Assembly: GCF_035917455.1 (NCBI RefSeq)
Contig: NZ_CP109078.1
Coordinates: forward strand, 4,510,001 to 4,574,000
Source of the DNA: Micromonospora sp. NBC_01796
GTDB lineage: Bacteria; Actinomycetota; Actinomycetes; Mycobacteriales; Micromonosporaceae
Length of the DNA stretch: 64,000 bases
Reading direction: 5' to 3'
The position numbers were made by a program, and so were the translations under genes. Positions 40,546-47,956 of the stretch are shown piece by piece (the stretch's first letter is position 1; the number at the start of each line of letters is the position of its first letter). The notes beneath the pieces are model-generated. The model searched no databases. It had not been told where the DNA came from and worked only from the letters and a program-made list of their open reading frames with translations.

Positions 40546-40764
40546 CTACTCCAGGTCGAACTCGCCGTCCTGGGCGCCGGCCACGAACGCGTCCCACTCG
40601 GCCTGGGTGAACACGAGCACCGGTCCGTCGGGTTCGGCGGAGCTGCGCATGCCGATCAGGTCGTCCACGAACGCGACCTCCACCGCCGCTTCGGACGTGT
40701 CGCCCTCGGCCCGCTGCCACACCGCGCGGGACAGGTCGAAGTCGCCCTTCGGGTGCTGCGCCAT
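40546..40764 (-). CDS. DUF397 domain protein
   Basis: A 72-residue acidic protein with the typical DUF397 pattern (W27 and VEVAFVDDLIGMRSS, ending VFTQAEWDAFVAGAQDGEFD). Such proteins normally pair with an adjacent XRE-type regulator in actinobacteria and act in developmental or antitoxin-like roles; no regulator is next to this one. ATG 40764 has GGAGGA 6 nt upstream; an ATG at 40794 lacks a site. It is divergent from pepN. Confidence 0.85.
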   Translation of the reverse strand: MAQHPKGDFDLSRAVWQRAEGDTSEAAVEVAFVDDLIGMRSSAEPDGPVLVFTQAEWDAFVAGAQDGEFDLE

Positions 40765-40833
40765 CGTCGATTCCTCCACTGCGCGATCCGTCATGGGAAA
40801 GCCTTTCCACTCTTCATGTTGCAGGATATGCGG

Positions 40834-43365
40834 ATGCCGAGCCTTACCAGGGTCGAGGCGGCCGAGCGCGCCGCGCTGCTGACCGTCGAGTCGTACCATA
40901 TTGATCTTGACCTGACCGCCGGCGACACCGGTTTCCGGTCCGTCACCACGATCCGCTTCCGGGCCACCCCCGACAGCACCACCTTCGTCGATATCAAGCC
41001 GGCCCAACTGACCAGCGTACGGCTCAACGACACGACGATCGATCCGGCGACGCTCGCCGACGACCGTCTTGTGCTGACCGGGCTGCTGGCCGAGAACACG
41101 CTGACCGTCGAGGCGGAGATGGCGTACTCGAACACCGGCGAGGGGCTGCACCGCTTTGTCGACCCGGCCGACGGCGAGGCGTACCTCTACGCCATGGCAT
41201 TCCTCGAAGAGGGGCCCCGGATCTTCCCCAGCTTCGACCAGCCCGACCTGAAGGCACCGGTGACGCTGAGCGTGACCGCGCCCGAGAACTGGCTGGTCGC
41301 CGCGAACGGCGCCCCGCTGCACCCGCCGACCGGCGGCCGGTGGGAGTTCGCCCCGACCGCCCCGCTGGCCACGTACTTCACCTCGCTGATCGCCGGGCCG
41401 TACCACGCCCGGTACGACGAGCACGACGGCATCCCGCTCGGCATCTTCTGCCGCCGGTCGATGGCCGAGCACCTGGACCGGGACGCCGACGAGATCTTCA
41501 CCGTGACCAAGCAGTGCCTGGACCGGTTCCACGAGCTGTTCGACGTCCGCTACCCGTTCGGCAAGTACGACCAGGCGTTCGTGCCGGAGTTCAACGCCGG
41601 CGCGATGGAGAACCCCGGCCTGGTGACGATCCGCGACGACTACGTCTTCCGGTCGGCGGTCACCGACAGCGAACGGGAACTGCGGGCCACCACGATCGCG
41701 CACGAGATGGCGCACATGTGGTTCGGTGACCTGGTCACCATGCGCTGGTGGGACGACCTGTGGCTGAACGAGTCGTTCGCGGAGTACCTGGGGACCAGGG
41801 TGACCGCCGAGGCGACCCGGTTCACCGGCGCCTGGACCACGTTCGGCCTGCGCCGCAAGGGCTGGGGGTACGCCGCCGACCAGCGCCCGTCCACCCACCC
41901 GGTCGCCCCGGAGGACGTACCCGACGCCGCCGCCGGACTGCTCAACTTCGACGGCATCTCGTACGCCAAGGGCGCCTCGGTGCTGCGCCAGCTCGTCGCC
42001 TGGCTCGGCGACGAGGCATTCCTCGCCGGGCTGAACGCGCACTTCGCCGCCCACCGGTACGGCAACGCCACCCTGGCCGACCTGCTCGACGCGATGGGTA
42101 CGGCCAGCGGGCGGGACCTGTCCGAGTGGGCCGAGCTCTGGTTGCGCCGCCCGCAGGTGAACACCCTGCGGGCCGAGGTGAGCGTGGCCGAGGACGGCAC
42201 GTACACCGAGGTGGCGGTGGTGCAGACGGCCCCTCCGGAGCACCCGGTGCTGCGCCCGCACCGGATCGGGGTGGGGCGCTACGACACAGAGGACTCCGCC
42301 GACCGGCCGGTGGCGGTGCTACGGGACCGGATCGAGGTCGACCTGGACCCGGCCGTCGACAAGGGACGGACCGTCCTGGCCGAGCTGGCCGGTCAACCGG
42401 CCGCGTCGGTGCTCCTGCTCAACGACGGTGACCTGACGTTCGCCAAGGTGCGCCTCGACGACGCGTCGGCTGCGGCCGTACCGCAGGTTCTGCCCGGCCT
42501 GACCGACTCCCTGGCCCGTGCGGTGCTCTGGACCGCGACCATCGACGCGGTGACCGACGGGGAGCGGCCGGTCTCCGACCTGGTGACCCTGATCCTCGCC
42601 GCGCTGCCCGGCGAGACCGAGGTGATCGTGGTCGAGGACGTGCTGAAACTGTCCCGTACGCTGATCGACCGTTACCTCGATCCGGATCGCCGGCTGACCG
42701 CCCTCGGTTATGTCGCCCAGGCCTGCGACCGGTTGCTCGGCACCGCCCCGGCGGGTGGTTCGGTGCAGCTCGCCGCCGCTCGTGGCCTGATCGGCGCGAG
42801 CGCCGATGCGGCCCGGCTGGCCGGCTGGCTGGCCGGTGACAACGTGCCGGAGGGGCTCGCCGTCGACACCGACCTGCGCTGGGCGGTGGTCGGGCGGCTG
42901 GTGGTGCTCGGCGCGGCGGGGGAGGCGGAGGTCGCCGCCGAACTGGCCGCCGACCGGAGTGCGGCCGGTGAGGAACGGGCCGCCCGGTGCCGGGCCGCGC
43001 TGCCGGATCCGGCCGCGAAGGAGCGGGCCTGGCAGATCATCGTCAGCGACACCTCGCTGTCGAACCGGTTGGTCGAGGCGAACGCGGGCGGGTTCTGGCA
43101 GCCGGAGCAGGAGGCGCTGACCGAGTCCTATCTGGAGCGGTACTTCGCCGAGATGCCGGCGGCGGCGCGGTTGCGTACCTCCTGGACCGCCGACCAGGTG
43201 GCCAGGCTGGCCTTCCCCCAGTACGCCGTCGCGCCGCGTACCCGGGAGCTGGCCGCGGCGCTGATCGAGCGCGACGACCTGACGCCGGGGCTGCGCCGGG
43301 TGGTGACCGACGCGGCCGACGACCTGCGTCGGGCGCTGCTGTCCCGTTCCGCCGGGCTGCTCTGA
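40834..43365 (+). CDS. pepN: aminopeptidase N
   Basis: M1 zinc metallopeptidase that trims N-terminal residues from peptides in the cytoplasm. 843 residues: substrate-binding GAMEN (256-260), zinc site HEMAH (290-294) with the third ligand Glu313 (HExxH-x18-E) in WLNESFAE, and a C-terminal ERAP1-like helical domain. ATG 40834 is chosen; a CAGGAT hexamer ends 6 nt upstream, and AGGA at 40823-40826 could act as a weak ribosome site instead. In-frame ATGs at 40816 and 40828 cannot be excluded. Confidence 0.94.
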   Translation: MPSLTRVEAAERAALLTVESYHIDLDLTAGDTGFRSVTTIRFRATPDSTTFVDIKPAQLTSVRLNDTTIDPATLADDRLVLTGLLAENTLTVEAEMAYSNTGEGLHRFVDPADGEAYLYAMAFLEEGPRIFPSFDQPDLKAPVTLSVTAPENWLVAANGAPLHPPTGGRWEFAPTAPLATYFTSLIAGPYHARYDEHDGIPLGIFCRRSMAEHLDRDADEIFTVTKQCLDRFHELFDVRYPFGKYDQAFVPEFNAGAMENPGLVTIRDDYVFRSAVTDSERELRATTIAHEMAHMWFGDLVTMRWWDDLWLNESFAEYLGTRVTAEATRFTGAWTTFGLRRKGWGYAADQRPSTHPVAPEDVPDAAAGLLNFDGISYAKGASVLRQLVAWLGDEAFLAGLNAHFAAHRYGNATLADLLDAMGTASGRDLSEWAELWLRRPQVNTLRAEVSVAEDGTYTEVAVVQTAPPEHPVLRPHRIGVGRYDTEDSADRPVAVLRDRIEVDLDPAVDKGRTVLAELAGQPAASVLLLNDGDLTFAKVRLDDASAAAVPQVLPGLTDSLARAVLWTATIDAVTDGERPVSDLVTLILAALPGETEVIVVEDVLKLSRTLIDRYLDPDRRLTALGYVAQACDRLLGTAPAGGSVQLAAARGLIGASADAARLAGWLAGDNVPEGLAVDTDLRWAVVGRLVVLGAAGEAEVAAELAADRSAAGEERAARCRAALPDPAAKERAWQIIVSDTSLSNRLVEANAGGFWQPEQEALTESYLERYFAEMPAAARLRTSWTADQVARLAFPQYAVAPRTRELAAALIERDDLTPGLRRVVTDAADDLRRALLSRSAGLL

Positions 43366-43395
43366 CGGCTCCGCCGGCCGCTGGCCGGCTCGCCG

Positions 43396-43416
43396 GACCC
43401 CCGCTGGGGGGATCGA
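43396..43416 (+). terminator. weak hairpin after pepN
   Basis: ACCCCC GCT GGGGGG forms a short G/C stem about 30 nt after the pepN stop. It may end the pepN transcript; there is no U-run. Confidence 0.35.
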
Positions 43417-43477
43417 GCGGGTGCGATCTGCGTCATGCCGGGGCGGTTGACCGACCGTCCCGGCATACGATCAAGAG

Positions 43478-44071
43478 GTGGAGGAAGATACCCGACGAAT
43501 CGGGATCATGGGCGGAACCTTCGATCCGATCCATCACGGTCACCTGGTCGCGGCCAGCGAGGTCGCCGACCGGTTCGGGCTCGACGAGGTCATCTTCGTG
43601 CCCACCGGTCACCCGTGGCAGAAGGCCGACGAGCCGGTCTCCTCGCCCGAGGACCGCTACCTGATGACGGTGATAGCGACCGCCTCGAACCCCCGCTTCC
43701 AGGTCAGCCGGGCCGACATCGACCGGGACGGCCCGACCTACACCGTCGACACCCTCCGCGACCTGCACGAGGAGTACGGCCCGAAGGCGCAGTTGTTCTT
43801 CATCACCGGCGCGGACGCGCTGGACAAGATCCTGTCCTGGAAAGACGCCGACCAGATGTTCGAGCTGGCCCACTTCATCGGGGTGACCAGGCCGGGCTTC
43901 GAACTCTCCGCCCGGCACCTGCCGGCCGACTCGGTGAGCCTGGTCCAGGTGCCGGCGATGGCGATCTCGTCCACCGACTGCCGGGCGCGGGTGGCCGCCG
44001 GGGAGCCCGTCTGGTACCTCGTGCCCGACGGTGTGGTCCAGTACATTGCCAAACGCCGGCTCTATCAGTAA
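43478..44071 (+). CDS. nadD: nicotinate-nucleotide adenylyltransferase
   Basis: Makes deamido-NAD from nicotinate mononucleotide and ATP. 197 residues with the nucleotidyltransferase motif [12 protein letters not shown] (12-23), [10 protein letters not shown] near the C-terminus and [13 protein letters not shown] at the end. GTG 43478 has TACGAT 6 nt upstream, the leaderless arrangement, and no clear ribosome site. rsfS follows after 103 nt. Confidence 0.96.
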   Translation: MEEDTRRIGIMGGTFDPIHHGHLVAASEVADRFGLDEVIFVPTGHPWQKADEPVSSPEDRYLMTVIATASNPRFQVSRADIDRDGPTYTVDTLRDLHEEYGPKAQLFFITGADALDKILSWKDADQMFELAHFIGVTRPGFELSARHLPADSVSLVQVPAMAISSTDCRARVAAGEPVWYLVPDGVVQYIAKRRLYQ

Positions 44072-44174
44072 CGGTTTGGCACGGTTTGCGACCCGTTGTT
44101 CGCTAACTGCCAAGTCGTAACTCGGCCACGTGTGAGAGGCTAGATAGGTCTCATGGTCGACCCAAAGGAGTACG

Positions 44175-44573
44175 GTGACAGCTTCCGATCGCGCCCTCGA
44201 GCTGGCATTGGCCGCCGCCCAGGCCGCCGCTGACAAGAAGGCACAGGACATCGTCCTGATCGACGTAGGCGACCAGCTGGCCATCACCGACGTGTTCCTG
44301 ATCGCCTCGGCGCCGAGTGAGCGCCAGGTACAGGCGATCGTCGACGCGATCGAGGAGCAACTGCTCACCCTCTCGGACAAGGCCAAGCCGGTCCGGCGCG
44401 AGGGCGAGCGGGCCGGACGCTGGGTGCTGCTCGACTACGTCGACATCGTGGTGCACGTCCAGCACACCGAGGAGCGCGAGTTCTACGCTCTCGACCGGCT
44501 GTGGAAGGACTGCCCGATCATCCCGTTCGTGGACCGTGACCTCGTCGACGCCGACGCCGGCCACGGCGAATGA
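44175..44573 (+). CDS. rsfS: ribosomal silencing factor RsfS
   Basis: Binds L14 of the 50S subunit and blocks subunit joining under starvation. 132 residues of the Iojap/RsfS fold, with AQDIVLIDVGDQLAITDVF and the final WVLLDYVDIVVHVQHTEEREFYALDRLW. GTG 44175 is preceded by AAAGGAG at 4 nt. A candidate promoter (CTAGATA near 44142) lies in the preceding gap. The stop overlaps the next start by 4 bp (ATGA). Confidence 0.96.
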   Translation: MTASDRALELALAAAQAAADKKAQDIVLIDVGDQLAITDVFLIASAPSERQVQAIVDAIEEQLLTLSDKAKPVRREGERAGRWVLLDYVDIVVHVQHTEEREFYALDRLWKDCPIIPFVDRDLVDADAGHGE

Positions 44574-45199
44574 CCCGACTGATCATCTGGCGGCACGGCA
44601 ACACGGACTGGAACGCGGACAACCGCGTCCAGGGGCAGACCGACACCCCGCTCAACGCGCTGGGTGTGGAACAGGCCGACGCCGCGGCGGCCCTGCTGGC
44701 CGAACTGAAGCCGGACGCCATCGTCGCCAGTGACCTGCAACGGGCCACCCGCACGGCGGAGGCCCTCGCCGCGCTGACCGGGCTGCCGGTATGCACCGAC
44801 GCCCGGCTGCGCGAGCGTTTCTACGGGCAGTGGCAGGGGCTCACCATGGCCGAGGTCGCCGCCCGGTTCCCGACCGAGCACGCACGTTGGCGCAACGGTG
44901 ACGCCGATCCCGGCTGCCAGGTCGAAGCCCTGGACGACCTGGCCAAGCGGATCGGCACCGCGTTCCAGACGGCGGCCGACGCCAACCCCGGCGGCACCAC
45001 CGTGGTCGCCACCCACGGCGGTGGCGCCAAGCAGGGATGCGGCCACCTGCTCGGCTGGGGGCCACCGATCCTGCGCGCGCTCGGCTCGTTGCAGAACTGC
45101 CACTGGACCGAGCTGCGCCACGACCAGGTACGCGGCTGGCAGCTTCGCGCGCACAACGTCGGTCCGGCGGCCCGCGAGCCGATCCCCGCCGCCATCTGA
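44570..45199 (+). CDS. gpgP: histidine phosphatase, GpgP-like (glucosyl-3-phosphoglycerate phosphatase)
   Basis: 209 residues of the phosphoglycerate-mutase-like superfamily. The phosphohistidine motif is WRHGNTDWN (7-15, His9); the second catalytic His is in ATHGGG and ERFYGQWQG carries further conserved residues. In mycobacteria the homologue next to rsfS is GpgP, which dephosphorylates glucosyl-3-phosphoglycerate in glucosylglycerate/methylglucose polysaccharide synthesis; the position here is the same, so that role is likely but not proven. It is translationally coupled to rsfS. Confidence 0.8.
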   Translation: MTRLIIWRHGNTDWNADNRVQGQTDTPLNALGVEQADAAAALLAELKPDAIVASDLQRATRTAEALAALTGLPVCTDARLRERFYGQWQGLTMAEVAARFPTEHARWRNGDADPGCQVEALDDLAKRIGTAFQTAADANPGGTTVVATHGGGAKQGCGHLLGWGPPILRALGSLQNCHWTELRHDQVRGWQLRAHNVGPAAREPIPAAI

Positions 45200-45331
45200 G
45201 ACAGACCGGTGGCCGACCGGCCGGTTTCGGTTGTCTTCTGCGGCCGTTCACCGGTTATTTGCCGGCAATTATCCTGGTCACGACCAATATCGCCAGCGGC
45301 GGTCACCAGGTAGATCGGCTACGGTGCCGGG

Positions 45332-46198
45332 ATGCCCGTCGCGGTTGCCACCGATTCCACCGCCTACCTGCCGGATCCGCCCACCGGCCCCGCGGCGGTC
45401 GCCGCTGACGTCTGGCCCACCGTGGTCCCCCTCACCGTCGTCCTCAACGGGGTGCCGGGGCTGGAGGGCATCGAGGTGTCACCGGCCGACGTGTCCCGGG
45501 CGATGACCGGGCGCCGGGACGCGGTCAGCACCTCCCGGCCGTCACCGGAGCAGTTCGTCGCCGCGTACCGCCGGCTGTTCGAGCGGGGCGCGACCGGGAT
45601 CGTGTCGGTGCACCTGTCGGCCGAACTCTCCGGCACGGTCGAGGCCGCGACCCTGGCCGCCGCCGAGTTCGACAACCGGGTCACCGTGATCGACTCCCGG
45701 TCCACCGGAATGGGCCTCGGCTTCCCCGCCCTGGCCGCCGCGAGAGCCGCCGCCGGCGGTGCCGACCTGGCCGAGGTCGCGCAGGCCACCCGGGACGCGA
45801 TCGACCGTACGTTCACCTTCTTCTACGTCGACACCCTCGAATTCCTCCGCCGTGGCGGCCGGATCAACGCGGCCGAGGCACTGCTCGGCACTGCCCTGTC
45901 GGTCAAGCCGATCCTGCACGTCCGCGACGGCCGGATCGCAGTCCGGGACAAGGTTCGCACCGCGAGCCGGGGACTGGCCAGACTCGTCGACCTGGCCGTC
46001 GCCGCCGCCGACGAGTCGGCGGTCGACGTCGCCGTACACCACCTGGCCGCGCCGGAGCGGGCGGAAGCCCTGGCAGGGGCCCTGGCCGTACGCCTCGGCG
46101 ACCGGTTGCACGACCGGCACATCACCGAGGCGGGCGCGGTGGTCGGGGCGCACGCCGGCCCGGGGCTCGCGTGTGTGGTCGTGCACCGCCGGGGGTGA
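45332..46198 (+). CDS. DegV-family fatty-acid-binding protein
   Basis: 288 residues. The fold is recognised by VATDSTAYLP at the N-terminus, STSRPSPEQF and VHLSAELSGTVEAA in the N-lobe, and FFYVDTLEFLRRGGRI in the second lobe, which line the fatty-acid pocket. DegV/FakB proteins present fatty acids to a kinase (FakA); no fakA is adjacent. ATG 45332 has TACGGT 6 nt upstream, suggesting leaderless initiation. Confidence 0.9.
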   Translation: MPVAVATDSTAYLPDPPTGPAAVAADVWPTVVPLTVVLNGVPGLEGIEVSPADVSRAMTGRRDAVSTSRPSPEQFVAAYRRLFERGATGIVSVHLSAELSGTVEAATLAAAEFDNRVTVIDSRSTGMGLGFPALAAARAAAGGADLAEVAQATRDAIDRTFTFFYVDTLEFLRRGGRINAAEALLGTALSVKPILHVRDGRIAVRDKVRTASRGLARLVDLAVAAADESAVDVAVHHLAAPERAEALAGALAVRLGDRLHDRHITEAGAVVGAHAGPGLACVVVHRRG

Positions 46199-46217
46199 TC
46201 TTCCGTCCCTGATCGCC

Positions 46218-46892
46218 CTAGCCCAGGGTCAGCCACTGGATGCCGAGGTGGTTGATCTGCTCGGTTTCGGCGGGGGTGATCGGGGTTCGGCCGGTGGCCT
46301 TGAGCAGGAAGGTCAGCCGGTCCCAGCCGAGGGCTCGTCGCGCCGTGGAGCCGCCGAGCAGGTCTTCGACCAGTTCGGCGGCGGGAGCGGTCAGCCACGG
46401 TCGGCGGTCCAGGGCCGCGGCCAGGTCCAGGCCGTGCACCGCGACCTCCACCACCCGGGTACGCAGAAACTCCGTCAACAGCATCGGATCGCCGTGCCGG
46501 GTGCGTACGACCCGGTCCGGCGGCTCGGCCCGGCAGAGCTTGTCCACCTGCTGCCAGTTGATGCGGAAGTCCTCGACCAGCGCGGCTCCGGTGTCGTGCG
46601 CTGCCGTGTGCTCCCGGGCCAGCCTGATCCGGGTCGTGTTGGTGTCCGGGGCGAACCGCTCGTCCGGCCGGTAGTACGCCCTCGCGTCCACCTTTGCGCG
46701 GGCCGGTGGTTGGGCGATCAGCATTCCCGGCAGCCAGGCGATCACCACTCGGATGTGGGCGAGCAGGTCGCGTACGCGCCATGGGGTGCAGGCGGTGGGA
46801 CGGTCCCAGTCCTGCTCGGACAGTCCGGTCAGTGCTCGGGTGAGCTGCTCCGCCTCGCCCCGGAGTACGTCCAGCACTGGATCTTCCGCCAT
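46218..46892 (-). CDS. maleylpyruvate isomerase N-terminal/DinB-like family protein
   Basis: 224 residues of the mycothiol-dependent TIGR03083 type: a four-helix bundle with LTGLSEQDWDRPTACTPWRVRDLLAHI near the start and VEVAVHGLDLAAAL in the second half. Members are mycothiol transferases or metal-binding hydrolases, often of unknown substrate. ATG 46892 has TAGGTT 7 nt upstream (leaderless pattern) and is preferred to the longer frame. It converges with degV. Confidence 0.8.
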   Translation of the reverse strand: MAEDPVLDVLRGEAEQLTRALTGLSEQDWDRPTACTPWRVRDLLAHIRVVIAWLPGMLIAQPPARAKVDARAYYRPDERFAPDTNTTRIRLAREHTAAHDTGAALVEDFRINWQQVDKLCRAEPPDRVVRTRHGDPMLLTEFLRTRVVEVAVHGLDLAAALDRRPWLTAPAAELVEDLLGGSTARRALGWDRLTFLLKATGRTPITPAETEQINHLGIQWLTLG

Positions 46893-46998
46893 GGCGGCCA
46901 ACCTACCAATCGGGCGGTGACCCTCCGTCCGTCGTCGCCCATGGTTCGGCACCCGTCGACCGGCGACGTCATCCACGAACGGCATCCCGAGTCACGAG

Positions 46999-47040
46999 CG
47001 CGAAGAGTTTGGCCGGCTATAGCGAGCCGAACTCTTCGCG
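46999..47040. promoter_or_regulatory. 15-bp inverted repeat between divergent genes
   Basis: CGCGAAGAGTTTGGC (46999-47013) pairs with GCCGAACTCTTCGCG (47026-47040) with one G-U and a 12-nt loop. It lies between the start of the TIGR03083 gene and comEA, with nothing to terminate on either side, so an operator or insulator is as likely as a terminator. Confidence 0.6.
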
Positions 47041-47179
47041 ATCACGAGGCGTTCCCGCGCCGGATGAGAGGCATAGCAGATTCGGGCATGATCAGGGCTT
47101 TTTCCACAGGTGGGTGAGTTGTCCACAGGAGAGCTTCGGTTGGCGGCGCGGCCGGTCGACTTTGCCTACCGTCCCGCTC

Positions 47180-47956
47180 GTGTCCGATGACGACGAGACC
47201 AGGGTGCGGGAGCGGCTGGCCCGGCTGCTGCGTGGTGGGGCGACCCGTCCCTCCGTACCGGTGGAGGTTGGTGTTTCCCCGCCGGGTGACAACCCGGTGG
47301 CGAGTGGGCTGGGTGGGCCGGGCGCTTTTGACCCCGGCCGGCGTGGGGTCAGGGCGCTCGCCGTGGTGGCCGCGCTGGTGGTGCTCGGCGCCGCCGGTTG
47401 GGCCTGGCAGGCCCGCCCGCAGGCCGAGCCGGTCGACGTCGTCGCGACGGCCGGCGCCGACGAGCCGACCTCTGCCAGCGCCGGAGCAGGTCCGGGCCCG
47501 ACCGGGAGCGCCGGGGCCGAGGTGGTCGTCGCGGTCGCCGGAAAGGTACGCCGCCCCGGTCTGGTCCGGCTCCCCACCGGAGCCCGGGTCGCCGACGCGC
47601 TGACCGCCGCCGGAGGTGCCCTGCCCGGCGTCGACGTCGCACTGCTCAACCTGGCCCGGAAGGTCACCGACGGCGAGCTGATCCTGGTCGGGGTGACCGC
47701 CCCGCCGGGAGTCGCCGCCGGACCCGCCGGTCCGGGGCAGCCCGCCGATCCGGCGGCCGGTGGCGGCAAGGTCAACCTGAACACCGCCACCCTGGCCCAG
47801 CTCGACACCCTGCCCGGCGTCGGGCCGGTGCTCGCCCAGCGCATCCTCGACCATCGTGACCAGCGCGGCGGGTTCCGCACCGTGGGCGACCTGCGGCAGG
47901 TCAGCGGCATCGGGGACGCCCGGTACGAGCAGCTCAAGGAACTGGTCACGGTATGA
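47180..47956 (+). CDS. comEA: ComEA-type helix-hairpin-helix DNA-binding protein
   Basis: 258 residues. A short cytoplasmic tail, a membrane segment (about 56-74), a Pro/Gly/Ala linker, an SLBB domain (about 115-170, VVAVAGKVRRPGLVRLP) and C-terminal helix-hairpin-helix motifs (about 195-258, VNLNTATLAQLDTLPGVG). This is the layout of the receptor that binds double-stranded DNA at the surface in competent bacteria. GTG 47180 has TACCGT 7 nt upstream. The stop overlaps comEC (ATGA). Natural transformation is not established for this kind of organism. Confidence 0.9.
   Translation: MSDDDETRVRERLARLLRGGATRPSVPVEVGVSPPGDNPVASGLGGPGAFDPGRRGVRALAVVAALVVLGAAGWAWQARPQAEPVDVVATAGADEPTSASAGAGPGPTGSAGAEVVVAVAGKVRRPGLVRLPTGARVADALTAAGGALPGVDVALLNLARKVTDGELILVGVTAPPGVAAGPAGPGQPADPAAGGGKVNLNTATLAQLDTLPGVGPVLAQRILDHRDQRGGFRTVGDLRQVSGIGDARYEQLKELVTV

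Noticed and set aside
40546-42261. Long minus-strand frame merging with the DUF397 gene
   Set aside because: The part beyond 40764 is antisense to pepN; the DUF397 gene has its own ribosome site.
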